Source: Pseudodonghicola xiamenensis DSM 18339
GTDB lineage: Bacteria > Pseudomonadota > Alphaproteobacteria > Rhodobacterales > Rhodobacteraceae
DNA length: 64,000 nucleotides
Assembly: GCF_000429365.1 (NCBI RefSeq)
Contig: NZ_AUBS01000017.1
Span: 26,863-90,862 of the forward strand
Direction of reading: 5' to 3'
Every line of letters begins with the position of its first letter. Position 1 is the first letter of the stretch. The translations under genes and the position numbers were made by a program. Positions 29,378 through 40,514 of this stretch are shown in pieces. A model generated the notes under the pieces. That model searched no databases. It worked only from the letters and a program-made list of their open reading frames with translations, and was not told where the DNA came from.

Positions 29378-30292
29378 CTACTGCCCGTATCCGTTTATTT
29401 TTCTTATCTTCCACCAATCCTCGATCGCCGCCTGGGTCATCCGGATGGTCGGCCGCGCCTTCAGCCGCATGTCCACCACCGCCACATCGCGATCCAGCAG
29501 GTCCTGCACCTCGTTCAGCGCCAGCACCCGCTCCAGCGCCCGCACCGGAGCTTCGGCCGGCAACAGGATGCGCTGCCCCCGGTCAAGGACCAAATCCCAG
29601 CGCCGCTCTCCGATCCGCACCAGCCCCCGCATCCGGTTCGCCAGCGGGCGCGCCGTAGAAATCAGCGCCAGCGCCTCGGGCACCCGGGCATCGGCCCCCT
29701 CGCCCGCGATCACCGGCAGATCGGGCCGTTCCGACCGGCTTGCCAGACTGTCCACATGGGTGCCGCTTTCATCCAGCATCGACACCCCGGACCGGCTGCG
29801 CCAGATCACCGCCGGCTGACGCTCGGTGACATCCACCTGAAGAATGCCACCCGGGCGGATGCGCACAGCGGCGGTCTTGACCGGATCGAGCCCGACAATG
29901 GTCTGACGGATATTTTCGAGATCGAGATCGAAAGAGCTGACCGGGAAATCCAGCCCCACCGCCTCGCGGATATCTTCGGACAGGCTATCGCCGGCACCGT
30001 CGATCGCCATCAGCCCGACCATGAATTCCGGCCGTTCCTGGATCGAGGCGCGCAACTGCGCGATAAAGAGGTTCAGCGCATCGCGCCGCTGCTGATCGGC
30101 CAGAAAGGCCGACCCGATCGCGAAACACAGGCAGAACGGGATCCCAACCCTGAGCGCCAACCGGATCCCCGGCGTCAGCATCCAGCGCTGCATCCGGTAT
30201 TTCATCCGCGACGGTGCCGGATCATGGCGCGTGGCGGGACGGGGACGGGAAAACCGGATCAGCGGCCGCACGAGGCGTCCTCCACCATCCAA
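29378..30292 (-). CDS. ftsQ: Cell division protein FtsQ
   Basis: Bitopic divisome protein that links early cytoplasmic and late periplasmic division proteins. The 304-residue protein has a basic cytoplasmic N-terminus of about 45 residues and one transmembrane helix ([14 protein letters not shown]). A POTRA domain follows (about 82-152, ending [15 protein letters not shown]), then the beta domain. The proposed start overlaps the end of ddl by 34 bp, which suggests translational coupling. A downstream Met (MKYRMQRW, residue 30) is an alternative start. Confidence 0.93.
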   Translation of the reverse strand: MDGGGRLVRPLIRFSRPRPATRHDPAPSRMKYRMQRWMLTPGIRLALRVGIPFCLCFAIGSAFLADQQRRDALNLFIAQLRASIQERPEFMVGLMAIDGAGDSLSEDIREAVGLDFPVSSFDLDLENIRQTIVGLDPVKTAAVRIRPGGILQVDVTERQPAVIWRSRSGVSMLDESGTHVDSLASRSERPDLPVIAGEGADARVPEALALISTARPLANRMRGLVRIGERRWDLVLDRGQRILLPAEAPVRALERVLALNEVQDLLDRDVAVVDMRLKARPTIRMTQAAIEDWWKIRKINGYGQ

Positions 30293-31227
30293 CGGCAGAA
30301 GGCACCGAAGCCCACCCCCTGCGTCGCCGCCTGCTCCGGGCTGAGCGAGGTCGGCGTCATCCCGGGCTGGGTGTTGGTCTCCAGCAGCACCAGACCGTCG
30401 GCGCCCCGGCTCTCGTCCCAGCGGAAATCGGTACGGCTGACACCGCGGCAGCCAAGCGCCCGATGCGCCCGCAGCGCATAATCGAGGCAGAGATCGAAGA
30501 TCTCGGCCGGGATATCCGCCGGCACCACATGCCGCGATCCACCCGGCTTGTACTTGGCGTCGTAATCGTACCAGCCATCTGTCAGGATATCGGTCACCGT
30601 CAGGGCACGGTCATCCATCACCGTCGTGGTCAACTCGCGGCCCGGGGCATAGGTTTCGACCATCACCCGTTCGGGCATCTCGGCCGAAAGCTGCGGCGGC
30701 CGGTTGGCGCCATCAAGCACCAGATAGACCCCGACCGAAGACCCTTCATTGTTCGGCTTGACCACATAGGGCGGCGCCATCACATGGCGCGCCGACACCT
30801 CGGCCTTGTCGCAGATCAGACTGTCGACCACGGGCAGACCGGCAGCACGATAGGCCGCCTTGCTGCGCTGCTTGTCCATCGCCAGCGCCGAAGCCAGAAC
30901 ACCCGAATGGGTATAGGGGATCCGCAGCCACTCCAGAAGGCCCTGGACACAGCCATCCTCGCCCCAGCGACCATGGAGCGCATTGAACACCACATCCGGA
31001 GAGATTTCGCGCAACCGTTCGGCCAGGTCCGAGCCGGCGTCCAGCTCGACCACCTCATAGCCTTCTCCCCGCAGGGCGGTGGCGCATTCACGCCCGGAAG
31101 ACAGGGACACCTCGCGTTCAGCCGAAGCACCGCCCATCAATACCGCCACAAGGGGGGTCTTTCCGCTCGACTGACCCACGTTGTGCCTCAATGTATCCGG
31201 ACCTTTGCAGCCCGTGTCGCTTGCCAC
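30259..31227 (-). CDS. ddl: D-alanine-D-alanine ligase
   Basis: ATP-grasp enzyme that makes the D-Ala-D-Ala dipeptide for MurF. The 322-residue protein has the N-terminal [14 protein letters not shown] motif (about 32-45), [13 protein letters not shown] with the substrate-binding His/Gly stretch, [15 protein letters not shown] for ATP and [12 protein letters not shown] with the metal-binding Glu/Asn. All catalytic elements are intact. It lies between murB and ftsQ in the minus-strand dcw cluster. Confidence 0.95.
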   Translation of the reverse strand: MASDTGCKGPDTLRHNVGQSSGKTPLVAVLMGGASAEREVSLSSGRECATALRGEGYEVVELDAGSDLAERLREISPDVVFNALHGRWGEDGCVQGLLEWLRIPYTHSGVLASALAMDKQRSKAAYRAAGLPVVDSLICDKAEVSARHVMAPPYVVKPNNEGSSVGVYLVLDGANRPPQLSAEMPERVMVETYAPGRELTTTVMDDRALTVTDILTDGWYDYDAKYKPGGSRHVVPADIPAEIFDLCLDYALRAHRALGCRGVSRTDFRWDESRGADGLVLLETNTQPGMTPTSLSPEQAATQGVGFGAFCRWMVEDASCGR

Positions 31228-31271
31228 CTCTCGCGCCCGTCATGTGCCTGCCGGTTGCGCGTTGGGGATGA

Positions 31272-32216
31272 TTATGTTGCGTCCGGCTCACCCTTTGGGT
31301 CGCCTATCCGCATGATTTCCCATTCTAGCTTTATGCCGCTGGTTTCGTAAACCTTTTTTCGCACCAACTCGCCCAGCCCCTCCAGCTCTGCGGCAGAGGC
31401 GCCACCGGCGTTGATCAGAAAGTTGGCGTGTTTTTCGCTCATCTGCGCGCCGCCCAGCCGTGCCCCGCGCATGCCGGCGTCCTCGATCAGCTTCCAAGCC
31501 TTCAGATCATGCACATCGTCGGCGCGTCCGGTGCTGGAGAAACCGGCCGGATTGCGGAAGGTCGACCCTGCGGTTCGCTCCTTGGTCGGCTGCGTCTCGT
31601 CCCGGCGCTTGAGCTGCGCCTCCATCCGCGCCGCCAGCTCCGCCGGATCGCCCGAAGGCCCTTCGAACGTCGCCTCGACCAACACCATCCCCTCCGGCAG
31701 ATCGGTGTGACGATAGGCAAACCCCATGTCCTCGGGCCCCAGCTCCATCATCTCGCCGCTCCGCGTCACCGCCCGGGCCGAGATGAAGACATCAGCGACA
31801 TAAGAGCCATAGCAGCCCGCGTTCATCCGCAGCGCACCGCCGATACTGCCCGGAATGGTGCGCAAGAAGCCCAGATCGACCCCAGCCTCAGCCGCCTTGC
31901 GCGCAACATGGGCATCCAGCGCGGCAGCGCCCGCCGTTACCCGGCTGCCCTCGACCGAAATCGCGTTGAAGCCCCGCCCCAGCCGGATCACCACCCCCGG
32001 CAGGCCGCCGTCGCGCACGATCAGGTTCGATCCGACGCCCATCGGCATCACCGGCACCTCAGCACCGAGCGCAGCCAGGAATTGCGCCAGATCGGCGGCA
32101 TCTTCAGGCTGGAACAACACCTCTGCCGGCCCGCCGACGCGCAACCAGGTCAGATCGGAAAGCGGCTTGGCCTGCAACAGCCGGCCACGAACGGGGGGCA
32201 GATCGTCGAATGTCAT
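31272..32216 (-). CDS. murB: UDP-N-acetylenolpyruvoylglucosamine reductase
   Basis: FAD enzyme that makes UDP-N-acetylmuramic acid. I chose the start at 32216 ([14 protein letters not shown]), because the extension to 32324 has non-coding character. The 314-residue protein has [14 protein letters not shown] for FAD binding, the [15 protein letters not shown] motif, the proton donor Ser in AGSTFRNP and the terminal Glu region [10 protein letters not shown]. It is of the type I-like short form common in alphaproteobacteria. Its neighbours are ddl downstream and an amino acid permease upstream. Confidence 0.94.
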   Translation of the reverse strand: MTFDDLPPVRGRLLQAKPLSDLTWLRVGGPAEVLFQPEDAADLAQFLAALGAEVPVMPMGVGSNLIVRDGGLPGVVIRLGRGFNAISVEGSRVTAGAAALDAHVARKAAEAGVDLGFLRTIPGSIGGALRMNAGCYGSYVADVFISARAVTRSGEMMELGPEDMGFAYRHTDLPEGMVLVEATFEGPSGDPAELAARMEAQLKRRDETQPTKERTAGSTFRNPAGFSSTGRADDVHDLKAWKLIEDAGMRGARLGGAQMSEKHANFLINAGGASAAELEGLGELVRKKVYETSGIKLEWEIMRIGDPKGEPDAT

Positions 32217-32398
32217 GCCCTCTGCTAGCGCCCCGCGCCGGCCGGAACAAGCCGGCCCGCATCCCGCGCCGTGAAAATCCCGCAAAACGGAGACGCGTCG
32301 GCAAGGCAGCGCCGTTTCCGACATGATCCCCCACCCTTCTTTGCCATAAACCGCCGGGGACAGCGCCCCTCCCCTAGCGCAACGGCGGAGAGCAGGGC

Positions 32399-33586
32399 TC
32401 AGAGATGACCCAGAACCGAAAGGGCAAGCGCCGCGACCGAGACGATCACCCCCAGCACCGGCACCGCCATCGGCACCCGGAAATCGGCGATGGGCGCGCG
32501 GCGCTTTTGCAAGATCAGAGCGAGGTTCACCAGCACGAAGACCCCGAGCAGGATCGAAGAGGTCAGCCCCGCCAGGGTAATCAGCGGCACCAGCGCCGAG
32601 GCCAGGATGACCAGAATGCCCACCAGCACCGTCGCCAGCACTGGCGTGCCGAAGCGGGGATGCGCCTGATGGAAGATCGCCAGTGCCGCAGTGCGCCGCC
32701 CCAGGCCAAACAGCACCCGCGCCGCCATCACGATCTGCGCCAGCACCCCGTTCAGCGCCGCGAAGACCGCGATGGCCGACAGGAAATGCCCGCTTCCCTG
32801 ACCGGAGGCGCGCCAGACCAGCACCAGCGGGCTATCGCTCGCCGCGAGATCGGCCAGCGGCACCGCGCGCACCGCCGCCAGCGCGACGGCGGCATAAAGC
32901 GCCGAGGTGATCACGAGCGAAATCAGGATCGCCCGCGGCAGGTTGTGCTGCGGCCGCTCGACCTCCTCGGCCATGTTCACGATGTCCTCGAAGCCAATGA
33001 ACGCGAAGAAGGCCAGCACCGCGCCAACCCCCACCCCGGCCAGCGACAGCGGGCCAGGCGTCAAGATATCGGCGCTCGGCGCCGCAGAGGCACCGGCCCA
33101 GATCACCAGCACCAGGCCACCCACCTCGATCACCGTGAAAAGCGCCGCCAGTGCCAGGCTTTCGAGCACCCCCAGAACCGCCACAGCCGTCAGGGCCACC
33201 CCAAGCGCCACCACCGCCACCACGGTACCGACCGGCAACACCTGGGTCAGATAACCCACGCCCCCGCGCAGCACCGCCCCGGCCGAGATGGTGCCGGCCG
33301 CCACGATGGCGAGCCCCACCAACAGCGCCAGCGCCTGACTTTTCAGCCCCTGCCCGACATAGGCCGCCTCTCCCGCCGCCTCCGGCAGGCGGGTGGAGAA
33401 TTCGGCATAGCTGAGCGCCGTCGGCGCCGCGATCAGCCCGGCGATCAGAAAGGACAAGGGCGCCCAGACCCCAGCCTCGACCGCAACCGCGCCGACCAGC
33501 ACATAGATCCCCGCCCCGATCATCACCCCCACGCCATAGGCGGTAAGCAATCCCAGCCCGATCCGGCGTTTGAGGGGCGCGGTCAT
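32399..33586 (-). CDS. APC superfamily amino acid permease
   Basis: A 395-residue inner-membrane transporter with about 12 hydrophobic helices. The first helix, [20 protein letters not shown], carries the G-x-G-x-G-like unwound motif of the APC family, and [16 protein letters not shown] is the typical helix 6/loop segment. The substrate cannot be told. It begins 2 bp after the murC stop and is therefore translationally linked to it, an unusual insertion between murC and murB. The gap to murB is 182 bp. Confidence 0.85.
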   Translation of the reverse strand: MTAPLKRRIGLGLLTAYGVGVMIGAGIYVLVGAVAVEAGVWAPLSFLIAGLIAAPTALSYAEFSTRLPEAAGEAAYVGQGLKSQALALLVGLAIVAAGTISAGAVLRGGVGYLTQVLPVGTVVAVVALGVALTAVAVLGVLESLALAALFTVIEVGGLVLVIWAGASAAPSADILTPGPLSLAGVGVGAVLAFFAFIGFEDIVNMAEEVERPQHNLPRAILISLVITSALYAAVALAAVRAVPLADLAASDSPLVLVWRASGQGSGHFLSAIAVFAALNGVLAQIVMAARVLFGLGRRTAALAIFHQAHPRFGTPVLATVLVGILVILASALVPLITLAGLTSSILLGVFVLVNLALILQKRRAPIADFRVPMAVPVLGVIVSVAALALSVLGHL

Positions 33587-33588
33587 GG

Positions 33589-34986
33589 TCAGCTCTTCAG
33601 CCGATCCGGCAGGCGGTTGGCCCAGGCGCTGATTGTGCCGGCGCCGAGGCAGACGACCATGTCGCCAGGCTTGGTTTCCTCACGCACGAGCCGGGCCAGC
33701 TCGTCTTCCGAGGTCACCGCCAGCGCGTGGCGGTGGCCGTGACGAACAAGGCCCGCCACCAGATCGTCACGGCTGGCGCCGGGGATCGGATCTTCGCCGG
33801 CGGCATAGACCTCGGCGATACCGACCACGTCAGCCTCGTTGAAACAGGCGCAAAAATCATCGAAAAGCGCATGCAGGCGGGTATAGCGGTGCGGCTGGTG
33901 CACCGCGATCACCCGGCCCGAGGTCGCCTGGCGCGCGGCCTTCAGCACCGCCGCGATCTCGACCGGGTGGTGGCCGTAATCGTCGATGATGGTGACGCCG
34001 TCGACTTCGCCGACCTTGGTGAAGCGCCGGTTCACCCCGCCGAACTTGGCCAGCGCCTCGCGGATTTCGCCCCGCCGCATCCCCAGATGCCGCGCCACCG
34101 CGACGGCGGCGAGCGCGTTCGACACGTTGTGATCGCCCGGCATCGGCAGGGTACAGCCCTCGATCACCTGGCCTTCGGTCTGCAGCAGGATGTCGAAATG
34201 CGCCACCCCCGCCTCATAATGCAGATTGACCGCCCGCACATCGGCCTGGGCGTTGAAACCATAGGTGGTGACCCGGCGGTCGGTGATCCGGCCGACCAGC
34301 GCCTGAACCTCCGGGTGATCGGTGCAGCAGACGGCAAGCCCGTAGAAGGGGATGTTCGACACGAACTGAAGGAAGCCGTCGCGCAGCCGATCGAAATCGC
34401 CCCAATGTTCCATATGCTCGGGGTCGATATTGGTGACCACGGCGATGGTGGCCGGCAGCCGGTTGAAGGTGCCGTCGCTCTCGTCGGCCTCGACCACCAT
34501 CCATTCGCCCTGCCCCATCCGCGCGTTGGAGCCATAGGCATGAATGATGCCGCCATTGACCACGGTGGGATCGAACCCGCCGGCGACCATCATCTCGGCC
34601 ATCAGGGTGGTGGTGGTAGTCTTGCCATGGGTGCCGGCGATGGCAACGTTGGATTTCAGCCGCATCAGCTCGGCCAGCATCTCGGCCCGGCGCACCACCG
34701 GCAGGCCACGGCGGCGGGCCTCGTCCAGTTCCGGGTTGCCCGGCTTGATCGCAGAAGAGATCACCACGACCTCGGCATGCTCCAGATTTTCCGCCCGCTG
34801 GCCTTCGAAAATCTCTGCGCCAAGCCCGGCCAGGCGATCGGTGATCTTCGAGGTCTTCAGATCCGAGCCCTGCACCCGGTAACCGAAGTTCAGCAGCACC
34901 TCGGCAATGCCGGACATGCCGATACCGCCAATGCCGACAAAGTGGATCGGGCCGACATCGGTGGGCAGTTTGGTGGCGGGGGTCAT
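33589..34986 (-). CDS. murC: UDP-N-acetylmuramate-L-alanine ligase
   Basis: Cytoplasmic ligase that adds the first amino acid of the peptide stem. The 465-residue protein has the N-terminal Rossmann motif [15 protein letters not shown] (about 16-30), the ATP loop [10 protein letters not shown] (about 117-126), and the metal/ATP residues in DYGHHPVEI and VHQPHRYTR. Length and motifs are standard. It starts 3 bp after murG and is followed 2 bp later by the permease gene. Confidence 0.96.
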   Translation of the reverse strand: MTPATKLPTDVGPIHFVGIGGIGMSGIAEVLLNFGYRVQGSDLKTSKITDRLAGLGAEIFEGQRAENLEHAEVVVISSAIKPGNPELDEARRRGLPVVRRAEMLAELMRLKSNVAIAGTHGKTTTTTLMAEMMVAGGFDPTVVNGGIIHAYGSNARMGQGEWMVVEADESDGTFNRLPATIAVVTNIDPEHMEHWGDFDRLRDGFLQFVSNIPFYGLAVCCTDHPEVQALVGRITDRRVTTYGFNAQADVRAVNLHYEAGVAHFDILLQTEGQVIEGCTLPMPGDHNVSNALAAVAVARHLGMRRGEIREALAKFGGVNRRFTKVGEVDGVTIIDDYGHHPVEIAAVLKAARQATSGRVIAVHQPHRYTRLHALFDDFCACFNEADVVGIAEVYAAGEDPIPGASRDDLVAGLVRHGHRHALAVTSEDELARLVREETKPGDMVVCLGAGTISAWANRLPDRLKS

Positions 34987-34989
34987 CGG

Positions 34990-36081
34990 TTATCCTTCTT
35001 CGGCGAGTTGTTCGACCAGAGCGACCAGCCGGTCAGTCGCGTCCGGGATGCCGGCGGCAAGCGCGGCATGGGCCATCTGCACCGCCCCGTCGGGGTGGCT
35101 CAGCACAGTGGCGATCTGGGTGGAAAGCGTCGCCTCGTCCAGGCGGCTCTCGGGGATCAGGATGGCAGCGCCAGCCTCGACCAGCCCACGGGCATTGGCG
35201 GTCTGGTGATCGGCGGCGGCGGCGGCAAAGGGGATCAGGATCGACGGTCGGCCGATCACGCTCAGATCGGCGAGGGTCGAGGCCCCGGCGCGGCTGATCA
35301 CCAGCTGCGCCTCGGACATCCGGGCCGGCACATCGTTGAAGAAGGTCTTCACATCGGCGACGATTCCCGCCTCGGCGTAAAAGGCGGTCACCCGCGCCTT
35401 GTCTTCCTCCCGGGCCTGATGGCTCACCCGGATGTGATGGCGCAGCGTCTCGGGCAATGCGGCGATGGCACCCGGCACCGCATCGGAGAGAATGCGTGCG
35501 CCCTGGCTGCCGCCCAGCACCAGGATCGACATCGGATAATCGCCCGGCGGGATATAGGCCGCGCCGGCCCGTTCCGCGATGGCCCTGCGTACCGGATTGC
35601 CGACATGTTCGGCCGGCACGTCCGCGGGCAGTTCGGTGGGCCAGGTGCCGCAGGCAACCCCCGCGACGCGTTTGGCAAAGACCTGATTGACCCGGCCCAA
35701 CACGCCGTTCTGTTCATGGATCATGCGCGGCAGTTTCAGCAGCGTCGCCGCCCCCAGCGCCGGGATCGACGGATAGCCGCCAAAGCCCACCACCACGTCA
35801 GGCCGGTCGCGCCGCATCTGCCAGGCGGTGCCCAGCACCCCGGCGGCGATCTTCGGCACCACCAGCGCCTTGGCCAGCATACCACCCCGGGCGAAGGTGG
35901 CGCTGGAAACCTCGGTGATCTCGGTCGTATGGGGAAAGCCGCCGGTATAGCGAGCGCCCCGCCCATCGGTCGACAGTTTCACCCGCCAGCCGCGCCGCAA
36001 CATTGCCTCGGCCAGGGCCTGCGCCGGGAACATATGGCCGCCGGTGCCGCCGGCGGCAATCATCAGCAGCTTTTGCGCCAT
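34990..36081 (-). CDS. murG: Undecaprenyldiphospho-muramoylpentapeptide GlcNAc transferase
   Basis: Peripheral membrane glycosyltransferase that converts lipid I to lipid II. I chose the start at 36081 ([16 protein letters not shown]), which gives the family N-terminus and a length of 363. Motifs include [10 protein letters not shown] (about 11-20), [35 protein letters not shown] and the nucleotide-binding [11 protein letters not shown]. It lies between ftsW and murC in a tightly packed operon. Confidence 0.96.
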   Translation of the reverse strand: MAQKLLMIAAGGTGGHMFPAQALAEAMLRRGWRVKLSTDGRGARYTGGFPHTTEITEVSSATFARGGMLAKALVVPKIAAGVLGTAWQMRRDRPDVVVGFGGYPSIPALGAATLLKLPRMIHEQNGVLGRVNQVFAKRVAGVACGTWPTELPADVPAEHVGNPVRRAIAERAGAAYIPPGDYPMSILVLGGSQGARILSDAVPGAIAALPETLRHHIRVSHQAREEDKARVTAFYAEAGIVADVKTFFNDVPARMSEAQLVISRAGASTLADLSVIGRPSILIPFAAAAADHQTANARGLVEAGAAILIPESRLDEATLSTQIATVLSHPDGAVQMAHAALAAGIPDATDRLVALVEQLAEEG

Positions 36082-36148
36082 CTGCCTCTTCCTGCCTCTG
36101 CTTTCGTTCGGCCGGAAATGACGCAAAACGCCTTGCGGCACCAGACCA

Positions 36149-37312
36149 TCAGCCGCGTCCGCGCAGAATGTCGCCGATCTCGCCCTGCGGGCGCGTCCGC
36201 GTCAGCGCAAGCAACATGCCGACCGAGATGCCGGCAGCAATCAGCGACGAACCGCCATAGCTGACGAAGGGCAGCGTCATCCCCTTGGCGGGCAACAGAC
36301 GCACCGCCACGCCCATGTTGATCATCGCCTGCACCCCGAAGATACAGGCAAGACCGGTGCCAGCCAGCCGGATGAAGGGATCGCGTTCGCGCATCAACCG
36401 CAGCAGCGACCGCACGACGACCAGGCAATAGAGCGCGATGATGATCATCACCAGGATCAGCCCGTATTCCTCGGCCGCGACGGCGATGATGAAATCGGTA
36501 TGCGCATCGGGCAGCGACCATTTCACCTGCCCCTCGCCGACGCCGACCCCGAACAGCCCGCCCTCGCGGATCGCATTGGTGGCATAGCCGAGCTGGGTGG
36601 TCGGATCGACCTCGGGGCTGAGAAAGCCGTCGATCCGGCGGGCGAAGTGTTCCGAACTGGAATAGGCCACGGTGCCGCCCAGCACCACCGCCCCCGCCAT
36701 GCCCAGCAGCAGCAGCATCGGCGCGCCGGCGACGAAATACATCACCGCCCAGCCGAACAGCACCAGGCTGGCCTGACCGAAGTCGGGCTGCATCACCAGC
36801 ATGCCGACGATCAGGATGCACAGCGACACCGACCAGACCTTGCCCGGCGGTCCGTTGATTTCCTGGCTTGCAGCCAGCATCCAGGCCGAGACGACGATGA
36901 AGACCGGCTTCATGAACTCGGACGGCTGCAGGCTGGCGAAGCCCAGCGAATACCAGCGCACCGCCCCCTTGCCGAAATCGGTGCCCAACACCGGCAGCAG
37001 CGCCAGCGCGATGAAGGCGCCGACGAAGCCCAGCACCGACAGCCGCCGGACCAGAGTGGGCGACAACATCGAGGTCAGCAGCATCGCCACCATCGCCAGC
37101 GCCCCGAAGGCCGCCTGACGCTCGACATAATGGAACGGCTGAAATCCGTTGCGCGCAGCCAAGGGCGGCGAGGCGGCAAGCCCCAGAAGCAGGCCGACCA
37201 CGGAAAGGATCAGCACGCAGGACAGTGACCATTTGTCGACCGTCCGCCACCATTTCGGAAGAATGGGTTCGCCTCGTTGCGCGGGGACCGCGCCATAGAC
37301 CATCTCGGTCAT
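36149..37312 (-). CDS. ftsW: SEDS peptidoglycan glycosyltransferase FtsW
   Basis: Septal SEDS polymerase that uses lipid II with its class B PBP partner. I chose the start at 37312 ([15 protein letters not shown]), which gives 387 residues with about ten transmembrane helices. Family motifs are [42 protein letters not shown] (lipid II binding, with the catalytic Asp) and [11 protein letters not shown]. It is the first gene of the minus-strand cluster in this window. The divergent flavoprotein gene starts 143 bp away, so the main promoter of the cluster is probably in that gap. Confidence 0.95.
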   Translation of the reverse strand: MTEMVYGAVPAQRGEPILPKWWRTVDKWSLSCVLILSVVGLLLGLAASPPLAARNGFQPFHYVERQAAFGALAMVAMLLTSMLSPTLVRRLSVLGFVGAFIALALLPVLGTDFGKGAVRWYSLGFASLQPSEFMKPVFIVVSAWMLAASQEINGPPGKVWSVSLCILIVGMLVMQPDFGQASLVLFGWAVMYFVAGAPMLLLLGMAGAVVLGGTVAYSSSEHFARRIDGFLSPEVDPTTQLGYATNAIREGGLFGVGVGEGQVKWSLPDAHTDFIIAVAAEEYGLILVMIIIALYCLVVVRSLLRLMRERDPFIRLAGTGLACIFGVQAMINMGVAVRLLPAKGMTLPFVSYGGSSLIAAGISVGMLLALTRTRPQGEIGDILRGRG

Positions 37313-37455
37313 GGTAATCCTGCCCGTATCGTTCTGCCGTTGACTGCCTTGATGCGCCCGGTTTGCCGGGTCTGTTTGAAAGTCTAGCCTGAAAATGGAC
37401 ATCGCACCAGTGCGATCCTCTTGCCAACGGCGGCGATCCGCGCCAAGCGGCGGGG

Positions 37456-38637
37456 ATGGAGTATCAAACCGTCATCCTCGGCGCCGGCGCGGCCGGCATG
37501 ATGTGCGCGGCCCAAGCTGGACCGGGCACGTTGATCATAGACCAGGCCCGCGCGCCGGGCGAGAAAATCCGCATCTCGGGCGGCGGACGGTGCAATTTCA
37601 CCAACCTCTATGCGAGCCCCGAGAATTACCTGTCGCAGAACCCGCATTTCTGCAAATCGGCGCTGGCCCGCTATAGCCAATGGGATTTCATCGACCTAAT
37701 CGGCCGTCACGGCATCGCCTGGCACGAAAAGACGCTGGGGCAGCTTTTCTGCGACGACAAGGCCACCCAGATCGTCGAGATGCTGCAGGCAGAGATGACC
37801 AGCGCCGGCGCCACGCTCTGGCTGTCGACGCAGCTCATCGCGCTCTCCCGTCGGGAGAGCGGCTTTTCGCTGGAGCTGGAGCGGGAGGGCAAGCGGGTCG
37901 CTGTCACCTGCCGCAATCTGGTGTTGGCGACCGGGGGCAAATCCATCCCCAAGATGGGGGCCACCGGCCTTGCCTATGACATAGCGCGGCAGTTCGGGCT
38001 GGCAGTGACCGAGACGCGCCCCGCCCTGGTGCCCTTCACCTTTTCGGACGGTCGTTTTGCACCGCTGTCGGGCACCGCCCTGCCCGCCCGGCTGTCGAAC
38101 GCGCGCGCCAGCTTCGACGAGGCGCTGCTGTTCACCCACCGCGGGCTGTCCGGGCCGGCGGTGTTACAGCTCTCCTCCTATTGGCGCGAGGGCGAGGAGA
38201 TCGCGGTGAACCTGATCCCCGATCTGCCGCTTTACGACCTCTTGCGCGCGCAACGCCAAAGCTCGGGTCGCAAGGCGCTGAGCACGGAACTGGCGCGCCA
38301 CCTGCCAGCCAAGCTGATCGACCACCTTGGCCCCATGCTGGACCTCTCCGGCAATCTGGCCGATCAATCCGACGCCGCACTCACCACGCTTTGCGCGCGG
38401 TTGTCCGACTGGCGCCTGACGCCGTCCGGCACCGAAGGGTATCGCACGGCTGAGGTCACGCTAGGCGGCATCGACACCGACGGGCTGTCATCGAAGACGA
38501 TGGAGGCAAAAACGCTCCCCGGCCTTTATGCGATCGGCGAGGCGGTGGATGTGACCGGCTGGCTTGGCGGATATAACTTCCAATGGGCCTGGTCGTCGGC
38601 CGTGGCGGCGGGACGGGCGATTGCCACGCGGGGATAA
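37456..38637 (+). CDS. HI0933/BaiN-family flavoprotein
   Basis: A 393-residue FAD-dependent protein of the HI0933/YhiN/BaiN type. The N-terminal dinucleotide-binding motif is ILGAGAAGMM (about 8-17). The family hallmark ISGGGRCNFTN (about 40-50) follows, with LATGGKSIPKMG in the middle. The C-terminal FAD segment GLYAIGEAVDVTGWLGGYN closes the fold. The physiological substrate is unknown for most members. It is divergent from ftsW. Confidence 0.88.
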   Translation: MEYQTVILGAGAAGMMCAAQAGPGTLIIDQARAPGEKIRISGGGRCNFTNLYASPENYLSQNPHFCKSALARYSQWDFIDLIGRHGIAWHEKTLGQLFCDDKATQIVEMLQAEMTSAGATLWLSTQLIALSRRESGFSLELEREGKRVAVTCRNLVLATGGKSIPKMGATGLAYDIARQFGLAVTETRPALVPFTFSDGRFAPLSGTALPARLSNARASFDEALLFTHRGLSGPAVLQLSSYWREGEEIAVNLIPDLPLYDLLRAQRQSSGRKALSTELARHLPAKLIDHLGPMLDLSGNLADQSDAALTTLCARLSDWRLTPSGTEGYRTAEVTLGGIDTDGLSSKTMEAKTLPGLYAIGEAVDVTGWLGGYNFQWAWSSAVAAGRAIATRG

Positions 38638-39175
38638 GGGACGAGTCCGACGTCGAGAGAATGGCCCGAGTGATCCCTTTCGAGCGGTCATGAGGCGCCG
38701 AGCTCACAGCCGGAACACCGCAGTGGAGGCGAAGGCGCAAAGGCCGACAAGGCCAGATCACGGCGCTCACCGCCGGTGTCAGCCCCCGATCGCAAGGCTC
38801 TCCCCGCATGATCTCTCCTCATGATCTCTCTGCAAGCCGGCCGAGGACACGCCGGTTTCGGCGCCCCTGCTTCATCCCCAGGCCCACAAGTCGGCAGCAG
38901 CAGAGCCCGGCTTGCGCGACCTCCTTGCTCCGAGTGCAATATGATGCAAAACAAGCAATTGTAATGGAACGGTTTTCCAAAATACACGGGCGCAACCTGG
39001 CTCCGCTTCACAAAGCGCCTCGACATCGGGCGCCAATCGTGACCGCATGGGCGAGAAACCACCCCGATGCCGACCGATCCGCAGACCGATATCGCAGGGT
39101 CCGGGTCGGGGTCCTTCCCCACCCGCCGTCATTGGGCGGCCTGTTCTGGCGCCCCATTCATTTCCAGGGACTTCT
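38638..39175. other. Intergenic region before MYG1-family gene
   Basis: This 538-bp gap has no convincing gene. One 11-bp direct repeat (CATGATCTCTC at 38807-38817 and 38820-38830) is visible. An AT-richer segment at about 38935-38990 could hold the promoter of the next gene. Confidence 0.4.
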
Positions 39176-40093
39176 ATGACCATCACCCACCTTGTCACTC
39201 ATTCCGGCGGCTTCCATGCCGACGAACTCCTGTCCTCGGTCATCCTCACCCGGCTGTTCCCGGATGCGACGCTGGTGCGATCGCGTGACGCGGCCTGGAT
39301 CACCCCCGGGGCGGGCAAGATCATCTATGATGTCGGTCGCGCCTATGATGCACAGGCGCAGATCTTCGATCACCACCAGCGCCCGAATCCGCTGCGCGAG
39401 GACGGGCAGCCCTACAGCTCGTTCGGGCTGATCTGGCAGCACTACGGCCATGACTACCTGCGCGCGCTTTCAGTGCCGGAACGGGATCTGGACGATATTC
39501 ACCGCAGCTTCGATCACGGGTTCGTCCTGCCCGTCGATCTGCTCGACAACGGCGCGCTGGAGCCCTCGGCGGCGGGGCCGCTCTCCGGTCTGACCCTGCC
39601 GGCACTGCTGGAAACCCTGAAGCCCAGCTTCGACACCCGCGGCGCCGAGGCCGACGATCAGGCCTTCGCTGCGGCGCTGCCGGTCGCCCGCGCCTTTGTC
39701 GAGGCCGCTATCAACGGCCGCGCCGCCAAGCGCCGGGCCGAGGCCATGGTAACCGCAGCGATCGAAACCGCCGGAGCCTCGCCTATTCTTGAGCTGCCGA
39801 TGGGCATGCCGTTCCGTTCGGCCATTGAAAAGGCGGGGGCCGACCACCTGCTGTTCGTCATCCATCCCCGAGACAGCGACTGGGCGCTGACCACGATCCG
39901 CAAGAGCGGCGACAGCTTCGAAAGCCGCGCCGATCTGCCTGCGGCCTGGGCCGGGCTGACCGATGCCGAACTGGAGGCCGCCTGTGGTGTACAAGGGGCG
40001 AAATTCTGCCACAACGCCCGGTTCATCGCCGTAGCAAGCTCTCGCGATGCCGCCCTGGAGATGGCGGAACTGGCGGTGCAGGACTGCGCCTGA
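39176..40093 (+). CDS. MYG1 family (DHH-like) phosphoesterase
   Basis: A 305-residue protein of the MYG1/UPF0160 family. The metal-binding motif THSGGFHADELLSS (about 8-21) and the DHH-like IFDHHQRP segment (about 62-69) are intact, as is the central SSFGLIWQHYG. MYG1 in eukaryotes is a 3'-5' RNA exonuclease, so nuclease activity is possible but not shown for bacterial forms. I chose the ATG at 39176 (MTITHLVTHSGG), which starts the conserved domain. The frame is open further upstream without support. Confidence 0.88.
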   Translation: MTITHLVTHSGGFHADELLSSVILTRLFPDATLVRSRDAAWITPGAGKIIYDVGRAYDAQAQIFDHHQRPNPLREDGQPYSSFGLIWQHYGHDYLRALSVPERDLDDIHRSFDHGFVLPVDLLDNGALEPSAAGPLSGLTLPALLETLKPSFDTRGAEADDQAFAAALPVARAFVEAAINGRAAKRRAEAMVTAAIETAGASPILELPMGMPFRSAIEKAGADHLLFVIHPRDSDWALTTIRKSGDSFESRADLPAAWAGLTDAELEAACGVQGAKFCHNARFIAVASSRDAALEMAELAVQDCA

Positions 40094-40514
40094 CCTGCCG
40101 CAACGTCGCGTAGCCGAACCTGCCAGACCGAGCCGGGCGATCTCCGGCCGAGGTCAGACGCGTTCGAGTGCAAAAGCCCCCCGGGCTGCATGTCATCGGC
40201 CCCGACCGCTTGCCGCCGGAGCCGGTCAAGCCCGACGCCGCCCTCCCCGGGGAGCCTCGCAGAGGACATGCACCAGGCCGAATGCCCAGCACTGGAACAG
40301 TGCTGAGCGGCATGCGCTTTTCTGAAAGTGCCGCCGTTCCACCTGCCCGCTGCGATCGGCTTTGCGATCACTCCGCAGCGGCCACGCGCCGGAAACCGGT
40401 GCAGGACGGGGTCGTCACGGGAGGGCGCAGAATGCCCGCCCCCCCATCGCCCCCCACAGCCGCAACGACTCTGCCCGCCAGCGGCGCGCAAGGCCATCAA
40501 AGACGCCCGGGAGG
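40094..40514. other. Intergenic region between convergent genes
   Basis: This 421-bp gap separates the stop of the MYG1-family gene from the stop of the helicase gene. I see no gene, RNA or clear terminator in it. Confidence 0.4.

Noticed and set aside
27959..30481. 840-codon open frame on the plus strand
   Set aside because: Antisense to ftsA and ftsQ; composition is that of a reverse-complement shadow.
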